A stretch of DNA of 64,000 nt from Lumbricus rubellus. Taxonomy: Eukaryota; Annelida; Clitellata; Crassiclitellata; Lumbricidae. The DNA lies in assembly GCA_945859605.1 (NCBI GenBank), contig OX243814.1, positions 29,315,307-29,379,306 of the forward strand, in the 5' to 3' direction. The notes beneath the pieces were generated by a model. That model searched no databases. It saw only the letters and a program-made list of their open reading frames with translations, and was not told where the DNA came from. This document shows, piece after piece, positions 1 to 11,388 of the stretch. Numbering within the stretch: position 1 is the first letter of the stretch; each line of letters starts with the position of its first letter. The translations under genes were made by a program, and so were the position numbers.

Positions 1-20
1 TTAATCCCTAACTACATTAG

Positions 21-140
21 ACTGTGGAAAAATGGATCAGTTGAAGGCCCTGATATCTGAGCTGAAAGTTTTGATTCATCTTGGCCAGCACATCAACATC
101 CTGAATGCTCTTGGAGCTGTGACGCAAGATATCTGTAAAG
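21..140 (+). CDS. RTK exon: kinase alphaC helix
   Basis: Encodes [16 protein letters not shown] and the start of the following strands. The acceptor is cattag and the donor AAAG|GTTCG. It ends in phase 1, completed as glycine by the next exon. It is the first exon visible. Confidence 0.75.
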
Positions 141-3100
141 GTTCGATACCTTAATCTATTATTTTGAGTTTAAAACGATGTTTCAACTATTTTTGATTTG
201 GTATTTTTTATCGTTTTATGTGCGATTTCATCATGAGATTGACAATATCTTAAGTATGATAAATTATAATTAATTAACATAATTAAAACATGTGATTATG
301 ATTATTATGAAATGAAATGTTCATGGAATATCTTGAAAAAAGGTCATAGAAAGTCATGGATTTTTTATTGGTTTTGTAGCAACCATTTGTACACTTTTAA
401 GCTGCCTACGTGATGTGCAGCTCTTTCTTTTTGTTCTTGCTGGTTAGTTCTTATGGATGAGGCCTGGGTCGCAAATTATATTTGCTAACATGCCGCGCTT
501 TGTCATAATTATAATTAATTATAATTATATGAAAGTGCTTAATTAATTACTGAAGTTATTTTGATATATTGCAGGTAGTCTGTTTGTCATCATGGAGTAC
601 TGTCATTACGGTTGTCTACGTGATCACCTTATCAAACAGCGTTCTCACTTCATCGGAGCCTTTAACAAATCTTTCCGCGAGAGCATGTTGGTGAATGAGG
701 CCGAAATGGTCGGCACGGATGAGGGCGGATATCTGAAGGCGGCCCAGTCTCCGTGTGGAAATTACAAATATGAAAGACCGCTGACTGTGAAGGACCTTGT
801 CTGCTATGCCTTCCAGATTGCGAGAGGATTGGAATATCTCCATTCAAAGAAGGTGGGTATTTGATTTCAGAATCAGTTGCTGTTAGCACATATTTTGCTG
901 TGGTGTAATGAGAAGACCAGAAATTTAGCTAGGCTACTTTCTGGTGAACCTATTTACTTCAGCGTTAATGTGTGTTATCAAGGATTGTCGTCACAAAAGT
1001 TTCTTACAGTTTGAAAACATATCTTTGATGTCATGACCAGGGTATGAACCTGCATTACAGATGAAAAGGGCAAGTATTTTTGGCATGCAGGTATGATAAA
1101 CTTGGGTAGAAGTTAGGGTAGAAATCATGACAGCTTGGGACTATGTTTCAAAAGTTGTACAGCTATCGAACAGGTACCTTATATTATATGCCATGTTAAA
1201 TATCTTATGTTATGTGTCATGTTGAGTACGCTATCTTACCAGTTGGATTCTACATTTGAGTTAATTGAGAAGTTTGCCTTTCCATCTACTTAAGTAGATA
1301 GGTATGTCACTTGCCAACTATAATAATTATGGTAAACTTTATAATATATTATAATATAATAATTATGATAATTATGTGAATTATAATGGTATAATAATTA
1401 TTTTATAATAAGAAAAGCTATAATGTGTATTATAATAATTAATTAAGTGCAATAATAATCTCCAGCACAGGCCATGGCACAGCACAGTTACTGTTAATTT
1501 TGCTGTCTCTTGTTACGTAGTTGGACTTGTTTTCATTTTGTCATATGCATCACCACAGTACATACATCGGGATCTGGCAGCAAGAAACATTCTACTGGCT
1601 GAGGGAAACGTCGTCAAAATCTGTGACTTTGGACTCGCCAAGGACTGCTACAAGTACAACGAATATCGTAAAAAGTCAAGTGTAAGCTATCTATTGCATG
1701 TAAAATCGCCCATGGTGGCTTTAGGTTTGTTATGTAAAAGCTGTGGATGATATATTATATTGACTATCTACTGTGCAATGGTTTAGTTCAGGGGTGCGCA
1801 ACCTTTTCGCCAGCGTCGGCCGCATCAAAAGTTTACATTCTTACCACGGCCGCCAGTGTTTAATCTATTCCCCTTCTGGGGGGGGGGTGGAATCGACGTT
1901 TCTGGTTAGGGACCAAGGAGCGTCCGGCAGACGATCTCCGTTGCGTGTTACACCAAGAGGGGGTTTTTGAATTTTTTGATTTCTACATTGCAATGGTGGC
2001 ATTTTAAGCCATCATCTAAACAGAATTCATGTAAATTTTCAGTGCTAAGATTCACTGTGGTTTAAGACTTCAATAAATATACTGAGGCCTACAATAATAA
2101 TTTTCGGCGAAAATATACTGTTTGCGTTGTCCGCTTTTAGGATTTTTATTAGGCATACTTCACTGCAGATGAGTCATTTAATCGATTGCTTACTATAGCT
2201 GTCTCCACTACGAAAAAACAATTTCCCATTTCTCATATTATTTGAAGGTTTTTCTCCTCTTCCAATGTTCGATTTCTCTTCCGAGACATCATAATCGACA
2301 GCTGACAATTTGTGATTTGCACTAAGTTTACGATTTACAGATAGAATACAGAAAACTCTAATATTGCTTCTCTTCTAATCGCAGTGAGTCACTGAGTGGG
2401 TGACCTATTCATGAAGTCAGACAAACGCATGATCAAGGTCTGAGCCCCATGCAGCTTTCTACGCCACCTGTTTTCCATTCTGCCCTACACAGATACAGTG
2501 GTACATTGTAACCTAATATACTTGAAAATTATCTGTGGTTCATTGGTCACACTCTCTCCCGCCAGCATCGGCCAGCCGACGGTCAGCCCGGTTCGTACAA
2601 TATCAAGATCTTTCCACTCATTAGTGGAGCAATCTTGGTCCATAATTTGTATACAACGATTGACTGTCCAGAGCTGGGCAGGCTGTGGGATATTAGTACT
2701 CTGACCTGGCTCTTTGATCTACATCTGGAGGATAGGCTACATGCGCAGCTGATACCTCTAAGATGCATGCACATGCGACGGACAACGGCCCGGTGCTTCA
2801 AGTGAGAATATTATAATCATAGGCTAATATAGGACCTACAATACATACACTAAAAAACACAAAAGCAACCCATTGCTTCACATAACCTTAGCTTTAAAAC
2901 AATTGAATAAAATATTTATGAATTTATCTACAAACGGCCGCCAGTATGTAATAGTTGGATTTGGGTCCACGGCCGCCAATAATTCCTTTCACGGCCGCAT
3001 GCGGCCGTACGGCCGCAGGTTGCGCACTGCTGGTTTAGTTGGATCAATTTTTGTGTGATTTCTAGTACATTGCTTAAGACGAACCTGGAAAAATTTATCT

Positions 3101-5808
3101 GAATTAGAATGTGATTGTTAGGATTAGGTTATTTCTGTCCTTTTGAGGAATTTTTAGAAATTCTGAAAGATTGTTTGTTGAAAATTTCTTTCACTTAAAT
3201 GGATATTTCTAGTTGGATAACAAATGCATATTTTTTAAAATTGTAGACACCTGTGCCAATCAAATGGATGGCAATTGAATCCCTGACTCATAACGTCTAC
3301 ACAACAAAGAGTGACATGTACGTATAGAGTTGAATTGAATAAAATAACGAATGCTTTATTCAAGTCTTGATTTCTGCCCAGTTTGACTCGTATGCTTCTG
3401 TGTCTTGTTCTTTCTTAACTTTGAACAATTCACTTGGGGGATTTCACTTTTAACTATTGGCTTCTCAATGTTTCTTTCATCTAATTAATATGCATTTGCC
3501 ATTTACCTTCTGCATCATACATATAATAGTTACAAACACATGTAAAATTAATTATCTGTGCTATTATGATGACCTCTGTTGCAGCAATATCACGAAATGC
3601 ATGGCTATTAAGGCCGTGGTGCATACGTATGCTAAAACATTATCCCTATGAATGTGTGTGTGCTATACGTATGTAAGGACTAGCCTATGTATGTTTGTTA
3701 TGTCTGTATGTTATTATGTGTGGCTGTATGTTCTCTTGCATATAATATATATATACATAATTACATACATTATTTACACATAACATATGTGCCTGCTCTT
3801 TGAACTTGAACCATAGATTTCATAGTTCTTGGAATATCAAATCTGGTTTCTAAGTTACTTAAGGTGCTTTTATTGAAAAGATTCCGTGTTTGTTTGCAGC
3901 TGGTCATATGGTATTGTGCTTTGGGAGTTGTTCACAGTTGGTGAGTTGATCTTTCATTATCATCAATATAAAAGTTGATAATCTGTTTCATACTCCTTAC
4001 ATATGTCCTTTCTTCAGAAGGCTGATAGATTGTCACTCAATTCTTTGTGAAGCTCTTCCTTTGCAGTGTCTCAGTGTCTGAAATAACATCGAATTTTCGT
4101 CACGTCACTTATCCTGCATGCTGTCATCGCATCTATAATCACCAATGCAATCATCTGCATCTTTAAACACTGACTGGAACTGACTAACTCCTCTTGCTCG
4201 CTGGTGCATACATGTATGCTAGTTAAACTATGGTGTTACTTGAATAATAACTTGTAAACAAGAAAGACTTGCTCTTTAAAGAAACAGATTGTGTACAGTA
4301 CTCTGTACATGTTCTGATCAGCTGACTCTCCTTTGCTAATTTGGATGCTTTGCCAGTAAAGTGTAGACATATACTAGCGTTTGTTAAGGTGGTTGGCAAT
4401 GGCATTAGGTGCGTGTTGACTGCTGAAGTTAGTTCCATACTTTTAGAGCGTTTCTCTAAGTAATTTTCAGATACAAAGTTTGTCACATGAACTTAAATTA
4501 TCTAGCTGTATACACTGAACTTATTGTTTTGCAGGAGGCCATCCCTATCCAGCTCTGAAGATAGACACGACATTCATAGAGTTGTTGAAGGCAGGATACA
4601 GACTGGACAGACCCCTATTGGCTGAAGATATGGTGTATGTACATTGTACAATGTTCTCTGCCTAGGTATGGATAGAAGAGTTTGTAGCTGTGGTTAAGAT
4701 GAGAGTTTATTTTTTGCATGCACGAGAAAGCATTGTTTGATGAGAGTTCAGTTCATTTTATGCATACATATTGTTTAGTATTGTTGGTATTGTTTGTGGT
4801 TTTAGCTATAAATTTAAACTAATTGCATTGAACTCCACAAGTAGTTTCCTAGCATGGCTTTGCCTTGTGTTATATGTTTCCATTCTTTCCATGAGTTTCC
4901 ATGCTTGTTTCTTGTTTGAATTCTTCCTATAGATGTGTTGCCAATCTTTCCACAATCCACATGTGTTTCCACGCTTTCTACTTGTTTCCATTCTGCCTCT
5001 GTATTTCCACTATTTTTATTGCATGTTTCCATTTCTGTATGGAATTCACTACCACCAGCTTTGAGGAACCCATCCGCTGGGTTTTTTCCAGATGAATTTG
5101 ATGAATTAGTGCAATATAAATATCTGATTAATTTTAAGGATTAATTTTTTGTTTTCATATGTAGTGAGCTGACCTAATAATGCGAGTTACTACTTCTCTC
5201 AATATCAAATCGCTGGCAGACGATCCTAGTAGGTCACGTCTGCGGTCGTCCAAGACCGCCGACGTATCTGTCCCTGCAACCAAAACTAAAGCGGGTGATC
5301 GTGCCTTTCGAGTCGCTGGCACAAGCGCCTGGAACAGTCTTCCAGCATCAATTCAAGAGATAAAAACTCAATCTGCTTTTAGAAAACGGTTAAAGCTGCA
5401 CCTGCTTTCAAGCTGTTCGCATTTATCCTGAACTTTGACAATTGTAGCCTATTAGACTGTGTGTGTAAAGCATCCTAGAAGTAGCTTGCTACCGACGATG
5501 ATATAAAAATGGTCGTAATTACAATTACAAATCTCTTTGGAACTGTTGTAGTTTAAGTGCACAGGGAAATTAATTACATATGTGTAAGCAACAGGCTTGA
5601 TTAGGCAAAGCACCTTGTACATTGTACATATATTTAACTGTGGTATTATTGAATATGGTACCAAGCTCTATGTTTGTTATGTTTCTAGCTACCAAACTAT
5701 GCTAAACTGTTGGAATTCTGAACCTGGAGTGAGACCTGATGCGTCCGAACTGGTCGAAACGTTCGGGGGAATGCTGGAGGCTACAGTCAAACAGGTGATA
5801 ATGATTAC

Positions 5809-5839
<31 letters not shown>

Positions 5840-5879
5840 GTGATGGTGATGGTGATGATGGTGATGATGATGGTGATGG

Positions 5880-5948
<69 letters not shown>

Positions 5949-7033
5949 CGATAAGGACAAAAACTCTACAGACGTTATTGCGTGTTTGAAGGATCTTTTA
6001 GCACAAGCACAACTATAGCAATCCAGTGCCTTGTGGGGAAACATGTTTTTTGCAGTCCACTTGTTCTCATATTCTATTCGGAGTGTGGAGAGTACTTTGT
6101 AAATTGGTCTCCTATTCAGATGTTTCATGGCTGATAAAAGCAGCATATAAAATTTATTAGATACCCATCCAATTGCTCACTGGCTAACTCCAAACTCTGC
6201 TTGCCAGTCTTGTAGCCACAGTGGGCTGGCTTCCAGCCAGGAAAAGCTTAATAGTGTTCGTGGACTGCTATGCGACAGCATCGTTCATTCTCTGTCGCTG
6301 GTCCTACAACCTGGAATGGCCTCCTGTTACTCTGCGCTTAGTTTCCCAGGGGTCACTCCACTCTGTTCCTTAAGAACTCAAAACTGTCTTTTATTTAGCC
6401 GTGGTTGGGCCGGGAGCGCTTCTGAGTAGCGTACCTTAAAGAGGTGCTACATAAAATTCTCTAAATAAATAAATAAAGAAATGTTTGCTTCTACTACAGC
6501 ATTACATCGACCTAAAAGTCCAGTCGATCGACTACCTGCGGATGAACTCCAAGTCCGGATGCCTCGAATCCGCCAGCTATTCCAACGTGGAGAACCCTCC
6601 TCCTCCTTCGTCCACATCCAAGGATCATCGTCATCCTCGTCTGACGATCTCATCCATCGAAAGCGGTTTCGCTTCGTCCCCCACCAAGCTGGACGCCCCG
6701 GACCACTTCGAGTACCTACCCCCAAGCGCCGTCGACGGCCACAGCGGGGACTCCGGCTGGTCGAACGACGACTTCGGAAGCGCTCTGCCGAGCCCCGGTG
6801 GCGGCGCAGACTACGAGAACGCACAGACGGGATTCTTGGCAGGGTACGCGACGGCACGCTACGGAGGAACAACCAGTCGTGCTTTCGCTCCACAAGATGG
6901 CGCTGGAAGTCGCTCGATTTCCTTTGACTTTTCCACCAGCGGAATGTCGGACGCCGTCTTTGATGAGACGGACTCGTACTCCCCGTCTCCGTACAACAGC
7001 GCCGCCGACCGGCTGCTGACTGTTTCCATGTAG
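21..7033 (+). CDS. VEGFR/PDGFR-type receptor tyrosine kinase, 3' half (8 exons, partial)
   Basis: Membrane receptor kinase that would autophosphorylate on ligand-driven dimerisation. Exons 21-140, 575-852, 1559-1681, 3247-3317, 3900-3940, 4535-4634, 5689-5794 and 6500-7033 join in one frame with GT-AG junctions, giving about 456 residues. The ligand-binding half and ATP loop lie off the left edge. Visible features: alphaC glutamate in [10 protein letters not shown], hinge VIMEYCHYG, a kinase insert of roughly 50 residues, catalytic loop [15 protein letters not shown], an activation loop with three tyrosines (YKYNEY), [14 protein letters not shown], and MLNCWNSEP. The split kinase with [22 protein letters not shown] spacing resembles VEGFRs most closely. 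The usual APE motif reads AIE. The tail has a YLRM (YxxM) and two YxN sites. Introns hold a hAT element (1789-3032), LINE remnants and a GAT array. Family placement is firm; VEGFR versus PDGFR is not resolved. Confidence 0.9.
575..852 (+). CDS. RTK exon: hinge, kinase insert, alphaE
   Basis: Runs from SLFVIMEY through a charged insert rich in E, D and G to [11 protein letters not shown]. The insert has tyrosines in GGYLK and NYKYE that could be docking sites. Acceptor gcag, donor AAG|GTGGGT. Confidence 0.88.
1559..1681 (+). CDS. RTK exon: catalytic loop and DFG
   Basis: Encodes [23 protein letters not shown] and the tyrosine-rich start of the activation loop. It is exactly 41 codons, phase 0 at both ends, with donor GTAAGC. 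Confidence 0.92.
1789..3032. mobile_element. hAT-like non-autonomous element, 1244 bp
   Basis: Starts CAGGGGTGCGCAACC and ends with the near-complement GGTTGCGCACTGCTG. It is flanked by a perfect 8-bp repeat GTTTAGTT (1781-1788 and 3033-3040). CAG...CTG ends and 8-bp duplications are hAT traits. The interior has GC-rich 'ggccgc' runs near both ends and no transposase ORF. It lies in an intron of the receptor gene. Confidence 0.88.
3247..3317 (+). CDS. RTK exon: P+1 loop
   Basis: Encodes [20 protein letters not shown]. It follows the activation loop directly. Ends GACAT|GTACGT in phase 2, completed as Ile in DIWSYG. Confidence 0.9.
3900..3940 (+). CDS. RTK exon: alphaF ([14 protein letters not shown])
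   Basis: A 41-bp exon, too short for ORF callers. It encodes [13 protein letters not shown], the conserved alphaF helix of tyrosine kinases. Acceptor tttgcag, donor TTG|GTGAGT. Confidence 0.9.
4535..4634 (+). CDS. RTK exon: alphaG region
   Basis: Encodes [20 protein letters not shown] and [12 protein letters not shown], the usual start of the C-lobe end of VEGFR/PDGFR kinases. Donor GT|GTATGT gives the correct phase for YQTMLNCW in the next exon. Confidence 0.9.
4900..5431 (+). mobile_element. LINE reverse-transcriptase C-terminal remnants
   Basis: 5180-5431 encodes [20 protein letters not shown] followed by a basic stretch, the C-terminal signature common in non-LTR retrotransposon polymerases. 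A shorter VWNSLPPAL piece precedes it at about 5032-5075. Both are fragments lying in an intron of the receptor gene. Confidence 0.7.
5689..5794 (+). CDS. RTK exon: end of kinase domain
   Basis: Encodes [20 protein letters not shown] and [15 protein letters not shown]. The CW and RP residues that close the tyrosine kinase fold are present. The donor CAG|GTGATA is followed almost at once by a GAT microsatellite. Confidence 0.92.
5799..5949 (+). repeat. (GAT)n microsatellite beside a splice donor
   Basis: About 50 GAT/GGT triplets begin within a few bases of the donor of the previous exon. Its apparent poly-Met and poly-Ser reading frames are artefacts. Confidence 0.97.
6290..6478 (+). mobile_element. 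LINE 3'-end fragment
   Basis: Contains a decayed [12 protein letters not shown] RT end (6305 on), then gccgtggttgggccgggag, a 'gcgcttctgagtag' stem and an AAATAAATAAAT tail. It matches the LINE 3' ends at 55500, 56700 and 57715. Confidence 0.65.
6500..7033 (+). CDS. RTK terminal exon: cytoplasmic tail
   Basis: Continues ATVKQ as [18 protein letters not shown], then a 178-codon serine/proline-rich tail to the TAG at 7031. YLRM fits a PI3K p85 site. YSNV and YENA fit Grb2 sites. Further tyrosines occur near the end (SYSPSPYNS). The exon is clearly richer in GC and CpG than its introns. A possible AATAAA lies near 7403. Confidence 0.9.
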   Translation, partial: HYIDLKVQSIDYLRMNSKSGCLESASYSNVENPPPPSSTSKDHRHPRLTISSIESGFASSPTKLDAPDHFEYLPPSAVDGHSGDSGWSNDDFGSALPSPGGGADYENAQTGFLAGYATARYGGTTSRAFAPQDGAGSRSISFDFSTSGMSDAVFDETDSYSPSPYNSAADRLLTVSM

Positions 7034-7730
7034 CGTCGTTCCGATTGGTCGGACGCGACCTTTTGTTGACCCTGCCATGCCAGTGGCGTAACTAGCTGAC
7101 AGTTTTATTTTTTGCGTTGTATTTTAACGTTTTTTTGCGTAGATACTCTTATGATATGCGAATCCTTCGTATTATTAGCGTTTTTTTACAGGCTGGATCT
7201 CGGACGTGGCATGTTCAGTGTGTCTGATGCCGTTTCGATTATCTTGTTGTCAGTATTTTTTTCAATATTTTTTACAGTATTTATAGTGTTATATATACTC
7301 AAAAATCAAAAGCCACAGCTTCCACACTTTTTGTGAGGTTTTGTTAATGTGCTGTATGAATCATGGGCATATATTTAGGGGACTTATGGGTTCAACCCCC
7401 GCAAAATAAATAATTTCCAAATTAATTTTGGGGTGCTAATTTTATGTATTTTGCATTAGAAAATCCTGAAATGGAAAAACCCGAAAATGAAAAACACCCT
7501 GAAAATGGAAACCCCAAATCAAAAACCCCCAAATGGAAACACCCCATATTTTTTGTCCTGGCTATGTACTCCCTGACATAAATGCTTTGATACGTGCATA
7601 GTGACAGTTGCAACCAAGGCAGGAAGCTGCCGACCTCGTGATGGATGGTTAAAATCACTTGCTCAAAACTGTATAACTAGCAATAAATTCGTATAAGTGT
7701 CTTGTTTGATTGCTCATAAAAAGACAAATG

Positions 7731-7895
7731 TGACGCAGTGGTGTGGCGGTATGTTCTGTACCTTGTGACGGAAAAGTTGCTGGTTCAAATCTACCTCAAG
7801 CCACTGCATGCGTAGCGACCCTAGACAAGTTGCTCACCCACCATTATTGTCTGTGAGGAAGGGAGTGGGAACCACCTCATATCATCCTAGGTGGG
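7731..7895 (+). mobile_element. Diverged tRNA-derived SINE
   Basis: Contains a degenerate B box (ggttcaaatctacctc) and the SINE body order seen in better copies, including the caagttgctcac stretch. Strongly decayed. Confidence 0.5.
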
Positions 7896-7964
7896 CATAA
7901 AAATCAATGGACCTGCCTTCAGGCATCGTCATAAAATAAAGTCTGAATTCTGCTTAAATGTGGG

Positions 7965-8224
7965 GTTGTCTGTCTGTGTGCTGTCTGTGTCTGTCTGTCT
8001 GTGTATGTGTGTGTCTGTCTGTTTGATTCTATGTGTGTCTGTCTGTCTCTGTCTGTTTGATTATCTGTCTGTCAGTCTCTGTCTGTCTGTCTGTCTGTCT
8101 GTCTATGTGTGTGTGTGTCTGTCTGTCTCTCTCTCTGTCTGTTTGATTCTCTGTCTGTCGTCAGTCTCTGTCTGTCTCTCTGTCTGTTTGATTCTCTGTC
8201 TGTCAGTCTCTGTGTATCTGTCTG
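7965..8224 (+). repeat. (TGTC)n microsatellite
   Basis: Long imperfect TGTC/TGTG array of about 260 bp. The ORFs through it are artefacts. Confidence 0.97.
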
Positions 8225-8751
8225 TCCTCTTCTTTTCCTACAAACATTAGAATCAGGACCATTCTGTGAATGCATGTAATGGGTGTATCATCATTGTAGC
8301 AATAAGTCTAAACATATTGACCTATTGAAGCCGCTAATCAGAACTTAACGTATCGTGTGTGCAGTTTAACGGTATTGCAAGTCAATCTGTATTGTTAGAG
8401 TGCCTTTATTGCGGTTATTTTTGACCTAATTTTGACATGACTTTATTCCATAGTATTGTTTTAAACGATGTAATTTTTTAGATCATTGTATGTAATTTTT
8501 TGTTTTGATGTAAATTTTTAGATTTTTACTGCTATGACATTTCCTAGATGTTTCTTTTTTATTTTGTGCATGCATTTTGTGCCTTCAGTGAATTTCTGTC
8601 ACTGACTGACAGTTTTAACTAACTTTAGTATTATTTTAGTATTATTAGCATTATAGAACTGTTGAATAAATTTTGTATTTGGAATCTGGCAATTTTGCAT
8701 TAATTTTGTATAATATTGCGGTGGTCGGTTTACAAAAAGAGTCTTAGTTAA

Positions 8752-8817
8752 CCCTTTAACAACCAAGAGTATAGGATTTCCCATACCATTTACTACTACA
8801 CTTTGGTCGGTAAAGGG
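8752..8817. mobile_element. 66-bp TTAA-bounded miniature element
   Basis: Begins CCCTTTAAC, ends GGTAAAGGG and is flanked on both sides by TTAA. CCC termini with TTAA duplication are piggyBac traits. Related copies lie at 33846 and 41207. Confidence 0.65.
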
Positions 8818-8850
8818 TTAATACTGTACGATTCAATAGGTTGTACTTTG

Positions 8851-9063
8851 TTTGTATGTGCACTTGTTATAGCGCCTCTTCAAGCTCTCTCTACTCAGAG
8901 GCGCTCCCGAATGCAGAGCGGACACTGCATCGGAGTTTCACGCTGAAGCGCTGAGCAATTGTGAGTGAAGGACTTGCCCAAGATTCTTACGCGGCGAGGT
9001 GGATTCAAACCTTTAATCTTTCGGCTTCAAGGCAACGATGCCACCACTACACCACCGCGCCCC
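8851..9063 (-). mobile_element. tRNA-derived SINE
   Basis: In minus orientation it starts with ggcgcggtggtgtagtggtg (A-box-like). It then has a B box like GGTTCRAATCC, a body with cttgggcaagtccttcac, and a 3' end with gagcgcctctgagtagagag and ataacaagtgcacata. Many copies occur in the window. Confidence 0.85.
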
Positions 9064-9065
9064 AT

Positions 9066-9240
9066 TGTATTGTATCTATGAATTTATATGGCGCCTCTCA
9101 CAGTGCACATTGATCAGAGGCGCTCCCAGTGCGACAGATCAAGAGAAAAAATTGCTCTTGAGACAACGAAAAGAGTAGCCTCTTGGCCCACCAGTTAAAG
9201 AGGAATGCGTTCCATAATCCAGGGCCAATGAAGAAAGCAA
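9066..9240 (-). mobile_element. LINE 3'-end fragment
   Basis: Reverse complement contains ccagttaaagagga-type RT end sequence, gggagcgcctctgatcaatg, gtgcactgtgagaggcgcc and an atacaat tail, as at 55500-55720. Abuts the preceding SINE. Confidence 0.7.
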
Positions 9241-9842
9241 GGTCTTGCATTGTATGAAATTATCATGAGCCAGACATGCATGTAGGCCTAATTGTTAGAT
9301 GTTAGACAAACTCAGAGGTTGAATACCAGAAGAGTTCTTGTGCAGATAAATTGGGGGAGGGGTGGAACACCAACCTATAAAGGGCGCTCTTGAGTCTTGG
9401 TGCCAATTATTTTGAGGGAGTTGTTCCTGAACAGTTCTTTACTTACTTACCTACTTACCTACTTACTTACTTACGTGATTGAAGACATTTTAAGTGAAAG
9501 ATGCCCTACCCTGTCAACATACCCGTGGGTGTTTGATGGGATCCGTTTAGGTCTATGGGTTTTATATATGGGCTTTATGCGAGTGTGTTGTCAGAGATTT
9601 GAAATTTAATTATTGATCCGATAGCCTAACTGTAACATCCGAAAAACACAGAATAGCAAAACTGGAGTGGATGACAGGTATGTAATTGAAGTACAAAATA
9701 TTTTTGCGATCTGCATTTATCTCCGCCATCTAGCGAAACGATTTTTATTCTGCCAAAAATTTAAGTCGCCAAATTGATTTTATTGTTAATTTAAGATAAA
9801 TAAACGTGATTAAGACATTACTGCTGGATTACATAATTATGC

Positions 9843-10062
9843 TGTGCATTGAGGTAGTGATTGGTTCTTTGCCTTGGGGACGTTGGGGTTCGAATCCACC
9901 TCATCTGAACTCAAGCCGCCACGTAGGGACCTTGAGCAAGTCCTTCACTCGCAATTGCCTGTGCGCTTCAGTGTTAAACTCCGGTGCAGTGTCCGCGCTG
10001 TAGTCGGGAACGCTTCTGAGCAGTGAGCTGAAGGGGCGCTATATAGCAAATGCGAGAAATAG
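9843..10062 (+). mobile_element. tRNA-derived SINE
   Basis: B box ggttcgaatccacctc, then gaccttgagcaagtccttca and ggaacgcttctgagcagtga, ending ggggcgctatata. Confidence 0.8.
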
Positions 10063-10246
10063 CCTAAATAAGATAAATAAACGTACGCAAAGAATAATGC
10101 TGGGGAAAGATTATTCGGATGTATAATTGTATAGCCTACCGTATAATAATTTTATGGGAAACATGGGCCATGACGAAGGAAGACGCCAGAAGATTGGAGG
10201 CCTTTGAAATGCGGATAGGGCCTATAATTATAGGTCTACGGCGTCC

Positions 10247-10500
10247 ACATCCTTATTTTCAAATCGGAATGTCTTACGTTCTGCCACTTACTGGGCCAGC
10301 ACAGCCTGGAAAGGCAAGGGGCGTTCACCGTTCAGGCACTTTTCCCCCAGACTTTAAGCACTTTTTAATTGTGACGTCAATTAAAAGGAGCAACAGTGAT
10401 GAAGAATCACACCACTTAGGTGGCGCCTCTGGCGTGCGTACTCGGTCCAAAACGCGGTGATCTATATAAATTCTTGAAATGAATGAATGAATGAATGAAA
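10247..10500 (+). repeat. Interspersed repeat, probable LINE-type 3' end
   Basis: Shares the core 'tattttcaaatc...gccacttactgggccagcaca' with 48458-48560. It ends with gatctatataaattcttgaa followed by a (GAAT)n tail, typical of a retroelement 3' end. Confidence 0.5.
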
Positions 10501-10715
10501 TAATTAATTGAAATCTGAGCCGTGCCATCCATACAGAAAAACGTGATTTAGGACTTAGACATTTTCATTTTACATTTATTTGTCTACAAGATAGGTCTAG
10601 GAGCAAACAGCGTGCAGACTTCGACGCAAAAGTTGCCATTTTGACAATGTCTAGGCCTAACCATAAATTCCTTTCAAGAACGCAGGTGTCTATAGCAAAG
10701 GCTTCATGTAGCCTA

Positions 10716-10965
10716 CTCTCAATCAATCAGTCAGTCAATCAATCAATCAATCAATCAAGCAATACAATCAATGGGTCAATCAGTCAGTCAGCCAATCAAT
10801 CAATCAATATATCAATCAATCAATCAATTAATCAATCAATCAGTGCACTCACTCACTCAATCAGTCTATCAATCAATATACATCAAGCAATCGCTCAATC
10901 AATCAATCAATTAACCAATTAGCCAATCAATCAATCAATACATCAATCAATCGATGATTCCATTC
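10716..10965 (+). repeat. (AATC)n microsatellite overlapping the Gsx stop codon
   Basis: About 250 bp of imperfect AATC units. On the minus strand its GATT units supply the last codons and TGA stop of the Gsx ORF. Confidence 0.97.
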
Positions 10966-11388
10966 CTTCCATCGTCTCGTCTTCTGTCGTCGTCAACGAC
11001 TGCATAGAATCCCAGTTCCGTTTCGTCGTCGCCACTTCCGCTTGCTTCCTCGTCGACGTCATTTCCGGTTCTCCGTTTCGCCTTGCCTTCTGGGAGCATG
11101 TCCTCAGCTGGCACGGACACGAGGCGTGCTGACTATGGCACTTCAACGGACCCTCCTTCTTGTACTTGACCCTTCGATTCTGAAACCAGATCTTGATCTG
11201 CTTCTCCGACAGATTCAGATAGGCGGCGATCTCGATCCGACGCAGACGAGACAGATACATGTTGGCCGAGAATTGGCGCTCCAACTCCAACAGCTGGACG
11301 CTCGTGAAGGCTGTGCGCATGCGCTTGATGCAGCGGATATCGTCTGCTGAGGATAGTTTGTCGTCTTCACATCCGCCCCGTCCGCCAC
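10943..11388 (-). CDS. gsx: Gsx exon 2: homeodomain and C-terminus
   Basis: Acceptor TTTCTAAG, then [19 protein letters not shown] leads into the homeodomain in frame. After the homeodomain come about 70 residues rich in S, T and charged residues. The stop TGA at 10943-10945 lies inside the AATC array. The upstream frame from 11388 is open, so the Met at 11320 is internal and not a start. Confidence 0.93.

Larger units (their letters stand above)
7034..10942. other. Intergenic region between RTK and Gsx
   Basis: No coding exon seen. It holds an A/C-rich run (7457-7555), an old SINE (7731-7890), a TGTC array, a 66-bp TTAA element, a SINE and LINE end back to back (8851-9240), a SINE at 9843, a repeat at 10247-10500 and an AATC array that reaches the Gsx stop codon. 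Confidence 0.7.

Noticed and set aside
5597..5989. ORF with a long poly-methionine run
   Set aside because: It reads through the intronic GAT microsatellite after the exon donor at 5794.
6447..6927. Arginine-rich ORFs on both strands
   Set aside because: These are out-of-frame shadows of the GC-rich terminal RTK exon, whose frame continues the kinase.
10119..10460. 113-codon plus-strand ORF
   Set aside because: It crosses a repeat shared with 48458-48560 and shows no domain.
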